Positions 47,200 through 54,954 of a DNA stretch of 64,000 nt are shown here, piece by piece. The notes beneath the pieces are model-generated. The model ran no database searches. It was not told the DNA's origin and was given only the letters and a program-made list of their open reading frames with translations. How positions within the stretch are numbered: the first letter of the stretch is position 1; the number at the start of each line of letters is the position of its first letter. Location of the stretch: NCBI RefSeq assembly GCF_900187565.1, contig NZ_FYED01000001.1, forward strand, positions 372,001-436,000, written 5' to 3'. Both the position numbers and the translations under genes were made by a program. Origin of the DNA: Pseudomonas sp. Irchel 3A7 (GTDB lineage: Bacteria > Pseudomonadota > Gammaproteobacteria > Pseudomonadales > Pseudomonadaceae).

Positions 47200-50160
47200 A
47201 TGACCCAAACATCCCGGCTCGTCATTGAGCTGGACAGTCGAGACGCAGAGGCCAAGGCGGCGGACACCCGCAAGGCGCTTGAGGCGTTGGAAGACGCGGG
47301 CCTGAGCATTCAGCCGGCACTGAACAAGGCCGGCGCAGGCATGGAAAAGATGGGCAAGGGCGCTGAGAAGGCCACCAAGTCCATTGAGGATGAGACCGAC
47401 GAACTGGAGAGGCTGCTGGGTCAGATTGACCCGGTGGTTCGCCGCTTGGGCGAGCTGGACAAGCAAGAGCAGGATCTGGCCAGACATCGCAAGGCCGGAA
47501 AGCTCGACACCGCCACATATGACGAATACCAGGCGAAGATCAATGCAGCCCGCAAGGGCATCACCAGCTTCGATGACTCACTGACCCGTACCGGCAACAC
47601 GGCCAAGCAGACGGCAGCAGCCCTGCGCGGTGTGCCAGCCCAGTTCACCGACATCGCTACATCGCTCCAAGGTGGGCAGGCCCCATTGACCGTATTCCTT
47701 CAGCAGGGCGGCCAGCTCAAGGATATGTTCGGCGGCGCCGGCCCTGCGGCCAAGGCTCTGGGTGGCTATGTACTCGGCTTGGTAAACCCGTTCACCGTAG
47801 CTGCCGCGGCGGTCGGCACGCTTGGCCTGGCCTACTACCAAGGATCAAAAGAGGCTGATGCCTACAGCCAAGCCCTAATTCTGACTGGCAACGCAGCAGG
47901 CACCAGCTCAGGAGCCATTAGCTCGATGGCGGCAAATGTCAGTCGGTCCGTGGGGACCATCGGCGCGGCATCGGTAGTGCTGGCTCAGCTGGCCGGCTCA
48001 TCGAAAATACCTGCATCGTCTTTTGAAATGATCGCGACGGCGGCGCTCAAGATGGAAGACGCCACCGGAAAGGCTGCAAGCCAAACCGTTGCGGACTTCG
48101 AGAAGCTGGCGAAAGATCCAGTGAAGTACTCGGCAGAGCTAAACGAGCAGCTTGGCTACCTGACTGCGTCCACTTACGCGCAAATTGAGGCGCTGGCGAA
48201 GCAAGGTGATCAGCAAGGCGCTGCAAACCTTGCTGAGAAGGCCTACGCCGAAGCGATTAGCTCGCGGGCAGACATCATCAAAAGCAAGCTCGGCCTTGTT
48301 GAAACCGCATGGGATGGGGTTAAGTCGGCAGCCAAAGGCGCGTGGGATGCAGCCCTGGACGTCGGTCGGGAAGACACGTTCGAGCAGAAGCTGATCAAGC
48401 TTGAGGATCGGTTGAGTCGCGTGCGCAACGCCAAGACGCCGACCATCTTCGATGATAATCCAAACCTTGGCGAGCTTGGTGCTGGCGAGAGCGGAGCGCA
48501 GTCGGCAATCACCGATTTGTATGTTCAAAAGGCCGAGGATGATCGCCGTGCTGCAGCCAAGACTGAGGCGCTGCGACTTGATAAGAAATCAATCGAGAGC
48601 CAAGGAAAGCTTAACGAGGAGCTGAAGAATTCGGCCTCGAATGCGGACAAGCTGAAAGCGCGGTACGCCGAGATCGATGAGCTAATCGCGTCTGCAAGTC
48701 GCCGCGGCCAGGCGTATACAGAATCTCAGATCAAGCAGCTGAAAGATGCAGCGGCAGAGCAGTACAAGGAGAAAAAGCCGACGCCGACCAAGGCTTACAC
48801 TGCAGACGCCGGCCTCAAGAAGCTGGATGCAGCCCGTCAGACCAATGCCGTGCTACTTCAGCAGAATGCGTCGATCAATGGCCAAGGAATCTCCACCCAG
48901 AAGCTCGGCACCCAGGCGCAGGCGCTGGTTAAGTGGGAGCAGCAACTCGCCGATATCAAGGGCAAGCAAACCCTGACCGCCGACCAAAAGTCCTTGCTGG
49001 CCAGCCAGGATCTGATCACCGCCCAACTGAAGAAAAATGCTGGGCTTGAGCGTGAGGCCGAGATTCAGAGGGGTATCAAGCAGGCGAACGAGGATCAGAT
49101 CAAGCTGCTGACTCTGACCGGTCAACTACGCGAAGCGAACCAACTGAATTCTGGGCTGGACGATGCCGCGCAAATGGCCGAGTACGAGCGACAAGGCAAC
49201 ACCGAAGCCGCCAAGCGCCTGGAAACGCTGATCAAGATCCGCGACATCAACCTCAACGCAACGCAGAAGCCAGGAACCATTGAAGGTGTATCGCAGGCGC
49301 CAGTAGTAACTGGGGTTGATGCTTCCGTAGGTGGCGCCTACAGCGAGATAGAACGACTCAACGAAGAATCGGCCAAGGTCGATGCCTGGCGCACCATGGA
49401 GCTGCAAAAACAGCAAGCCTACCTCGATCTCAAAGCGATCAACGAGGAAACCTATGCTGAGCGTGTCAACAACATCAACCAGCAGAGCCAGGGCAATCAA
49501 GCGAAGATTGAGCGCGCCAAAAACTCAGCAATCCTTTCTTCGAGCGCTGATTTCTTCGGAAACATGGCCAGCCTGAGCCAGCTAGGCAACAAAAAACTGG
49601 CGGCGGTAGGTAAGGCTGCGGCAATTGCGCAAGCAACCATTCAGGGCTATGTCGCTGTTCAAAATGCCTTGGCGGTTCAACCCTACCCGGTGGGCATGGC
49701 ACTCGCAGTGTCTGCCGGCGTGGTAGCTGCCGCAAACGTTGCTTCGATCGCGGGAGTTGGTTTCTCCGGCGGCGGCTATACGGGCGACGGCGGCAAGCTC
49801 GAGCCCAAGGGCGTGGTGCACGGCGGAGAATTCGTTGTGCGCAAGGATGTGGTAAGCCAGCCAGGCGCCCGGGAATTCCTCGAGCGCATGAACTCGAATA
49901 CCAAGGGTTATGCGAACGGGGGTTACGTCGGTTCGACCTCTGCAAACTCCACGGCAGCGTCACAGAGCGCTTCTTCTGCGGCGCCATTGGCTCTCCCGCC
50001 GATCGTCAACCAGATCTACGTGAACGGAAATCCTGATCAGGATCAGCTGGCCAGAATGGAAGAGTCAGTAAATAGAGCGTCAAACAAAGCCTATGAAAGA
50101 ATGCTTAACGACCTGAAACGCAACGGACCGGCAATGCAACTGATAAGGAGAAACCGATGA
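47200..50160 (+). CDS. phage tail tape measure protein (lambda gpH-like)
   Basis: A 986-residue tail-length protein. It has an N-terminal helical start (LVIELDSRDAEAKAADT), coiled-coil stretches, the conserved block AQFTDIATSLQGGQAPLTVFLQQGGQLKD cut here to its ends (AQFTDIATSLQGG and PLTVFLQQGGQL, about 147-173), and a hydrophobic stretch at 183-213. Long helical segments continue to about 800, then a second hydrophobic region (805-860) and the typical C-terminal SGGGYTGDGG and VVHGGEFVVRKDVV motif. GGAG precedes the ATG. Length is full for a siphovirus tail near 150 nm. No chaperone, tail tube, terminator or tip genes surround it, so it is an orphan. Confidence 0.9.
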   Translation: MTQTSRLVIELDSRDAEAKAADTRKALEALEDAGLSIQPALNKAGAGMEKMGKGAEKATKSIEDETDELERLLGQIDPVVRRLGELDKQEQDLARHRKAGKLDTATYDEYQAKINAARKGITSFDDSLTRTGNTAKQTAAALRGVPAQFTDIATSLQGGQAPLTVFLQQGGQLKDMFGGAGPAAKALGGYVLGLVNPFTVAAAAVGTLGLAYYQGSKEADAYSQALILTGNAAGTSSGAISSMAANVSRSVGTIGAASVVLAQLAGSSKIPASSFEMIATAALKMEDATGKAASQTVADFEKLAKDPVKYSAELNEQLGYLTASTYAQIEALAKQGDQQGAANLAEKAYAEAISSRADIIKSKLGLVETAWDGVKSAAKGAWDAALDVGREDTFEQKLIKLEDRLSRVRNAKTPTIFDDNPNLGELGAGESGAQSAITDLYVQKAEDDRRAAAKTEALRLDKKSIESQGKLNEELKNSASNADKLKARYAEIDELIASASRRGQAYTESQIKQLKDAAAEQYKEKKPTPTKAYTADAGLKKLDAARQTNAVLLQQNASINGQGISTQKLGTQAQALVKWEQQLADIKGKQTLTADQKSLLASQDLITAQLKKNAGLEREAEIQRGIKQANEDQIKLLTLTGQLREANQLNSGLDDAAQMAEYERQGNTEAAKRLETLIKIRDINLNATQKPGTIEGVSQAPVVTGVDASVGGAYSEIERLNEESAKVDAWRTMELQKQQAYLDLKAINEETYAERVNNINQQSQGNQAKIERAKNSAILSSSADFFGNMASLSQLGNKKLAAVGKAAAIAQATIQGYVAVQNALAVQPYPVGMALAVSAGVVAAANVASIAGVGFSGGGYTGDGGKLEPKGVVHGGEFVVRKDVVSQPGAREFLERMNSNTKGYANGGYVGSTSANSTAASQSASSAAPLALPPIVNQIYVNGNPDQDQLARMEESVNRASNKAYERMLNDLKRNGPAMQLIRRNR

Positions 50161-50456
50161 AAATTTCTGATTTGGATGTTCGCGAACTGGTGGACGTAAT
50201 TAGCGCTGCTATCGCGCCAGTGTTGTTCGAGGGAGCCGGCCAAAAAGTAGCGCCTCACATGTGGCGTGAACGGATAAAGCTACATGCCGAGGTCATGGGA
50301 CGGATTACAGCAGTCCTGCAGTGTGGAGATGAAGTCGGGCCTGAAATTCACGAATACATAGAGCTTTGCACTCAACACATGCATACCGGCTACGAGCCAT
50401 GCGCTTCTGAGATTCTCGGGCCAGGCGGCTCACTGAGCAAAATTCACAAGCTCTAG
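50157..50456 (+). CDS. small hypothetical protein coupled to tape measure gene
   Basis: A 99-residue acidic protein whose ATG overlaps the tape measure stop (ATGA). Helical, with MKISDLDVRELVDVISAAIAPVLFEGAGQ at the start and a Cys/His-containing middle (YIELCTQHMHTGYEPC). No known domain. Coupling suggests it works with, or regulates, the tape measure protein. Confidence 0.65.
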   Translation: MKISDLDVRELVDVISAAIAPVLFEGAGQKVAPHMWRERIKLHAEVMGRITAVLQCGDEVGPEIHEYIELCTQHMHTGYEPCASEILGPGGSLSKIHKL

Positions 50457-50467
50457 GCGGGTCTATC

Positions 50468-50503
50468 CGCGCCACGATTTGCGAATCGCGAAAACGTGGC
50501 GCG
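50468..50503. other. 9-bp stem-loop after the tape measure operon
   Basis: CGCGCCACG (50468-50476) pairs perfectly with CGTGGCGCG (50495-50503) over an 18-nt loop that contains a second small inverted repeat. There is no T run, so it is not a standard intrinsic terminator. The rest of the 50457-50729 gap holds an inverted GGTTAC/GTAACC pair (about 50552-50578) and no gene. Confidence 0.55.
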
Positions 50504-50729
50504 ATTGAGACAAACCATAAGATCTCACTAAGACCATATAGTCTGTTTCGCCGGTTACTGTCCGTTCGGGGTAACCACCAAAGTAACCTCTCCCGCCTGG
50601 TGTCTAGCCATCAAACGGATTCCTGTTACAGAGACATCCTATGCTGGCCACAGGGGACGGGCATGATAGGCCCGGTGCGCCGGTCTTCGTGCTGGTGATA
50701 GAGTTGGCGCACCTCAATGGAGTGCCATC

Positions 50730-51641
50730 ATGCGCGCAGCAGTACGGGCCCTGGCCCTTGCCACTATTCTGCCCCCAACCATTTCCCATGCCGACTGGTC
50801 GTATCGCACAAGCACGGATGAGATGCGGGGCGAGACCATGACCTCGGCGGTGATCGAGTCGACCACCGCTATTGACCAGCAAGCGCCGTACAGCAAACCG
50901 GCAAAACTGGTCATTACCGCTGTCCGGTCGGATAAGGGCTCGGGCTTTATGTTCCAGCTATCCGAAGGGCAGTTCTCTTGCGTGCCCAAGTTGTGCGATG
51001 TGAGCATGAAATTCGACGGGGGCGAGGTGCTAGATGTGAAGGCGATGAGCGCAGCTGACACCAACAGCATCCTCCATGTCCAGAATCCCAATCTGTTCGT
51101 TGCTACTGCCCGGCTGGCCAAGAGCCTTATCGTAGAAGTTCCGGTGTACCGGTACGGAAAGGCACAGTTCAAGTTCGACGTGTCGGGCCTGGAATGGGAG
51201 GGCCTGACACCGTCGAAGGATGGGCTCTATGCTGGCGTGGGAGGACAAACTTGGGCCGCGCCTTATGACCCGGCCACAGGGCTTGTTGATAACGGCTTCG
51301 GCGAAGGTGAAGACCGCTGCTACATTGACTCAAAGCCAACGACCGTAGCCTTTGGAGCCAAGCCAACGAAAATCACGCACTGTTATTACCAAGGACGCCA
51401 TTACCTTTCGATGGTTGATTTCGAGTTCGCCAAAATGAAACAGGTCGTAGGTGTTGTATCAAAGCAGATAGGAAAGCCTGATCTCGAAATACAAGAATAT
51501 GTCAGCTGGTCCGACACGGAAGAAAAGCACCTCCTTTCAGCTGCCATTTTAGCCAGCAAAAAGAGCAAAGTTGCAACACTACAGGTCACCTATGTGCCTG
51601 CTGACAACCTTGTTCCACCCCGAAAGCCTGTGGCTAAATAA
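50730..51641 (+). CDS. exported hypothetical protein of the island
   Basis: A 303-residue protein with a signal peptide (VRALALATILPPTISHA, cleaved before DWSYRTS). The mature part is beta-rich with two cysteine pairs likely oxidised in the periplasm (QFSCVPKLCD and DRCYIDS / THCYYQG). The N terminus WSYRTSTDEMRG is a motif I associate with exported proteins of unknown function on phage-like elements. It stands alone, with its own upstream region. An envelope-level effect, such as superinfection interference, is conceivable but unsupported. Confidence 0.78.
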   Translation: MRAAVRALALATILPPTISHADWSYRTSTDEMRGETMTSAVIESTTAIDQQAPYSKPAKLVITAVRSDKGSGFMFQLSEGQFSCVPKLCDVSMKFDGGEVLDVKAMSAADTNSILHVQNPNLFVATARLAKSLIVEVPVYRYGKAQFKFDVSGLEWEGLTPSKDGLYAGVGGQTWAAPYDPATGLVDNGFGEGEDRCYIDSKPTTVAFGAKPTKITHCYYQGRHYLSMVDFEFAKMKQVVGVVSKQIGKPDLEIQEYVSWSDTEEKHLLSAAILASKKSKVATLQVTYVPADNLVPPRKPVAK

Positions 51642-51790
51642 TCCCAACAGTAACGGTGCGGGGCCCTAGTAACCACTTCCGGTAACCACCCCGCAGCACC
51701 CCCTCTCCCGGCCCAACCTTGACAATTGTTAACAGGTTGCCGGGTTGAAACATTTGTCAACATCACCCCAGGCCACCCACTCGATCCGAG

Positions 51791-51876
51791 GTTAGGTTTT
51801 GTTAGGTTCTGGTGTGCGTTCGATGACAGGTTTTGTCAGGTTTTCGCGCCGACAGAATGCTAAGTTTTACTAAGTC
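51791..51876. repeat. three 18-bp repeats at exact 34-bp spacing
   Basis: Units start at 51791 (GTTAGGTTTTGTTAGGTT), 51825 (GACAGGTTTTGTCAGGTT) and 51859 (GCTAAGTTTTACTAAGTC). Each consists of two hexamers around TTTT/TTTG, and the hexamer variation is matched within a unit. The third covers the stop codon of the minus-strand HEPN-like gene. Candidate binding array. Confidence 0.65.
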
Positions 51877-52361
51877 GCTGGCGCTGAGCAGATCGGCCGT
51901 CGGAAGCTCTGATGGACCTCCGCTAGCAACACCTCAAGCTCTGCAGTCATTGGCTGAGACCCCGGCAGCACAAGCCCATTTAGCTTCATTGGATATCGTA
52001 AGTTGAACGGTTTGTCGTGAAGTGCGCTGAGGCACTCAACCCACTGTGGCAGTACTGAAGCGCAGGTAAGCCCGCCTTGATCACACCTGAGCCAAAGTTC
52101 TTTTAGATTGTGACGAAGCGAAGGCTTCATCAATTCTTTTTCTGGTGTCCCGCACTTCGACAGGTGCGCTTTAAGCAGGCACTCCAAAGTTTGCCCGGCA
52201 AGAAATCCGAGGGCAACGCACACGTCCGGTTCAGCCACTGCTAGTAGTCGCACACCGCGCATAAGCCCATTAGCAGCAGCGAAGTAGGCGTCGGACGACG
52301 TAACTGGCGCGATCGACACCGGATCAAGCGTATTGTTGAATCTGCCAGTTATGGGATTCAT
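51870..52361 (-). CDS. HEPN-like hypothetical protein
   Basis: A 163-residue helical protein. The central region VALGFLAGQTLECLLKAHLSK followed by SLRHNLKELWLRC resembles the HEPN helix pair (a Q-x2-E-x2-LKA helix, then an H-(D/N)-L helix). The RNase motif R-x4-6-H of active HEPN toxins is not evident (RH are adjacent), so it may be non-catalytic. GGAGG precedes the ATG. It is the only gene on the minus strand inside the island and has no nucleotidyltransferase partner beside it. Confidence 0.6.
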   Translation of the reverse strand: MNPITGRFNNTLDPVSIAPVTSSDAYFAAANGLMRGVRLLAVAEPDVCVALGFLAGQTLECLLKAHLSKCGTPEKELMKPSLRHNLKELWLRCDQGGLTCASVLPQWVECLSALHDKPFNLRYPMKLNGLVLPGSQPMTAELEVLLAEVHQSFRRPICSAPAT

Positions 52362-53210
52362 GCTGCCTCCACATGGCTCTTGGATAGCCGGGGCAAAACG
52401 CCAAACCAGCGTCGAAGCCCGGAATGCTTTATCAGTATAGGTTGCATGTTATGCATACAGAGCAGCTCAATACTGGCCATTTTCTGCCTGAGGCGAGCAG
52501 GCGGGTTTCGACTGAAAAGCGGCGGGTATCCATTCTGTAATCCACGCTTTGAGGCTCATCCGGCGCCGAAACCCTGGATGGTGACCAAGCGAGTGACCAC
52601 CATCAGTGACCACTTTCCGCTGGTCACAAAACCATCAAACTCCCATTTGTGAAATCAACCCCATGAATGACCCGCGTCAAGTACCTGTTTGCCGATTTTC
52701 ACGCAGACTTTTCACGCACTCGGAGCGCGTGAAGCCGTACAAGAGACAACCATTGGCCGGCATCGGTACGCGGACTGGTACGCACCGTGAGTACGCACTC
52801 ACTAGGCGACCCAGCAAGTTCGCTTCGAGGTTCGCACCCTCTTACGCGAGGCTGGTGCGAACCCGGTCAGTGGATATCATGCTGGTTACGGAAAGCTAAT
52901 CTTGACCAGGCTTGACGGATTTCGAGTCGACCATGGGGCAGAGCCAAGCTGAAAGCCATGATCTATAGGGCTACACCACCCCATGAATGAGGCCCAAAGC
53001 GCCCCTAATGACCCTGTTGTGGAAACACCCCATGAATGGCCTACGATTACAACGCGGTACCCCTCACGAATTGCCCGAACACAAAATGCCCACTTCACTA
53101 AGTAGTGGGTTGAGCATGACCTTCTACAGGGATGAGGCGCGGGTGCTGGACACTTCAATGGTCCAATATTCCCACAAGATTTGGGCCTTCTAGAAAGAGA
53201 GCCACAACGC
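52362..53210. other. 850-bp region without a supported gene
   Basis: Open frames here (for example 52663-52899, 78 codons, very Arg-rich) lack ribosome sites and plausible composition. The region holds GTGACCAC repeats near 52590-52616, three copies of ACCCCATGAATG(A) (52658, 52978, 53027), GGTACGC repeats near 52766-52785, and the left copy (52911-52972) of a degenerate direct repeat found again at 55362-55424. It looks like a mosaic junction zone. Confidence 0.6.
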
Positions 53211-53693
53211 ATGAGCAAACCCGACGACGAAAGCAAGCCACCAAAGCGCTTGAGCTTTGTGATTCCCCACCGTGCCTACTGGGATTACAAGCTTGAGGCG
53301 GTACGCCTTGATATGTCCATGACGGATTATTTTCTTTCAGTGTGGGCGGCGGCTGGCATTGGTGACAAGTGCCTGTGTGACTGGACGTACTCGGTGACGG
53401 ACAACAACGGAGAAAAGCTGGTTCTGTTGGTGGATCTGATGACCGGGCGTCTTAACCTGACCGCTGACATCACGTACGTTTTCCGTGACCTATGCGACAA
53501 GATGAACGTAGATGACCAGACCTTTATTGTCTTCCGAAAAACTGACGGGCGTTATGCCCAAATAGAGTTCGGTGAGAAAGGCTTTGTCCAGTATATGGAT
53601 CTGGGCGATGTTTCGTTTGAGGAAATCACCCGCATGTTTTTTCATAGGGCCGAGCTCTCCGCTCATCCGATGGCGCAATCTGATCCATCGTAA
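53211..53693 (+). CDS. hypothetical island protein
   Basis: A 160-residue soluble acidic protein. The start at 53211 is preceded by AGAGAG. It begins with a polar, basic-acidic leader, then LSFVIPHRAYWDYKLEAVRLDMSMTDYFLSVW is helical with aromatic residues (reminiscent of a ribbon-helix-helix-like entry), followed by a beta-rich part (EKLVLLVDLMTGRLNL ... FIVFRKTDGRYAQIEF). No family recognised. It lies in the segment bounded by direct repeats together with the Panacea pair. Confidence 0.65.
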   Translation: MSKPDDESKPPKRLSFVIPHRAYWDYKLEAVRLDMSMTDYFLSVWAAAGIGDKCLCDWTYSVTDNNGEKLVLLVDLMTGRLNLTADITYVFRDLCDKMNVDDQTFIVFRKTDGRYAQIEFGEKGFVQYMDLGDVSFEEITRMFFHRAELSAHPMAQSDPS

Positions 53694-53910
53694 TTTTCAA
53701 GGAGTCGCCATCAGGGGGGCGGAGCCTTAGAAAACGAATCAAAGAGGGTTACTAGTCGCATGGCTGCCTTCCACTATAGATGACGGTATTGGCGTGGTTA
53801 CCACTGGCAATCTGGCCAGCATCGAAACAAAACTAAGGCCTCGGCACCACAGGCTTGCCGCCCCATTAGTAAAATCCCTCCATCGAAAGGATCAAAACGG
53901 GCACCTTTTT

Positions 53911-54053
53911 TGTAAGCTTTCTCTTACATCAAGAATGGCCAATATCGCATGACAGCATTCGAACCGAAACCCATTCTATGGCGTACACTGGATGGGCAAC
54001 CACTATGCCGAACGTGGTTGCCCGTTGACAGAGTTCTTGAACTGTTCATAATT
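53911..54053 (+). promoter_or_regulatory. promoter and operator-like palindromes of the Panacea operon
   Basis: TTGACA (54026-54031) and CATAAT (54048-54053), 16 bp apart, form a strong sigma-70 promoter. Between them AGTTC-TT-GAACT (54033-54044) is a perfect inverted repeat. Directly upstream, GGGCAACCAC (53994-54003) pairs with GTGGTTGCCC (54014-54023). Further up, TGTAAG-N6-CTTACA spans 53911-53928. Palindromes inside and beside the promoter fit an autoregulated toxin-antitoxin operon. The rest of 53694-54107 shows no gene. Confidence 0.72.
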
Positions 54054-54107
54054 CGGCCCCATTTTAATAGCACCCTTACACCGCACCCAGCCAAAGGAGG
54101 AGTGGTC

Positions 54108-54608
54108 ATGCTGAATAGCGAAGCCGTCGCCAACTACTTCATCCAGAAGTCGTTTGATACGGGTATCCCCCTTACGCCGATGAAGCTTATCAAGCTGGTT
54201 TACATCGCGCATGGCTGGCATCGTGGTTACTTCTCTCAAAATTTGATCAACGATGCTGTACAAGCTTGGCGCTATGGACCAGTGATCCCTGACCTGTATC
54301 AGAAGATCAAGAAGTACGGCAAAGGCAACATTTACGCTCCGATTGAATGCTATGGAGTTGCTGGAGACCCCCATAACACTCCTCCTAATCAACAGACTCT
54401 GCCGCTGTTGGATCGAGTGTGGGATTCGTATGCAAATTACGACGGGCTGGCGCTCTCGGCGATGACCCATCAGCCTGGCACACCTTGGGAAAAAACATGG
54501 AACGCCTCGGGCGGCGATCAGTACCACGGAGCCATCATTCCTAACGAATGGATTGATCAGCACTACAAACACAAAATAGCGATCGCCAGCCAGAATGCTG
54601 CCGGATGA
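54108..54608 (+). CDS. Panacea (SocA/DUF4065) domain protein, putative antitoxin PanA
   Basis: A 166-residue protein. The ATG at 54108 has AAGGAGG 7 nt upstream; the longer frame to 53949 would run through the promoter and is rejected. The Panacea core is clear: LTPMKLIKLVYIAHGWHRGY (22-41) and AWRYGPVIPDLYQKIKKYG (53-71). This domain is the antitoxin part of PanTA systems and of the SocAB adaptor. It overlaps by 14 nt a small two-TM protein, the expected toxin position. Family assignment is sure; antitoxin function is inferred from family and gene pairing. Confidence 0.9.
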   Translation: MLNSEAVANYFIQKSFDTGIPLTPMKLIKLVYIAHGWHRGYFSQNLINDAVQAWRYGPVIPDLYQKIKKYGKGNIYAPIECYGVAGDPHNTPPNQQTLPLLDRVWDSYANYDGLALSAMTHQPGTPWEKTWNASGGDQYHGAIIPNEWIDQHYKHKIAIASQNAAG

Positions 54609-54954
54609 TCCGTTTGCCGCCATCGGATCGGCGGCCCCCCTTGAGCCCACCTCCGAATCTCTCAAGTTAGCCGAGAAAGAAAAGAAGACACTCGAAGATC
54701 CTAAAGAGAAAGTCCAGAAGGAAGTTCATTCTTTAGCGATCTTCGCTCTTCGTTTCGGAGCCATTCTCTTCGCATCATTGATTGTCATACGGTTCTGGCA
54801 TCTTGCCGGACCGCACTCGATGTTTGGCTACTGTGTACGGTGGCTAACTGACCCTGAGATCCAGTCCATGGATAAGATGCTGTTCAGCAGCGCGTTCGGT
54901 GGCCTAGTGCTTGGGTATCTCAAAGAGCTGATGGCTCCGATCAAAAAAGACTAA
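54595..54954 (+). CDS. two-TM small membrane protein, putative Panacea-linked toxin
   Basis: A 119-residue protein. It has a charged N-terminal segment (about 20-45, KLAEKEKKTLEDPKEKV) and two membrane helices at about 47-70 (LAIFALRFGAILFASLIVIRF) and 95-113 (MLFSSAFGGLVLGYLKELM), ending in KKD. Its start overlaps the Panacea gene by 14 nt. Membrane-acting toxins are one of the classes partnered with Panacea antitoxins, which fits, but a role as an anchor or unrelated accessory cannot be excluded. No homologous family was recognised. Confidence 0.75.
   Translation: MLPDDPFAAIGSAAPLEPTSESLKLAEKEKKTLEDPKEKVQKEVHSLAIFALRFGAILFASLIVIRFWHLAGPHSMFGYCVRWLTDPEIQSMDKMLFSSAFGGLVLGYLKELMAPIKKD

Noticed and set aside
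52663..52899. 78-codon Arg-rich frame in the island
   Set aside because: No Shine-Dalgarno, extreme Arg/Thr content, and internal DNA repeats; more likely non-coding.
53949..54107. N-terminal 53-residue extension of the Panacea protein
   Set aside because: It spans the promoter and palindromes, lacks a ribosome site, and lies outside the Panacea domain; AAGGAGG marks the ATG at 54108.
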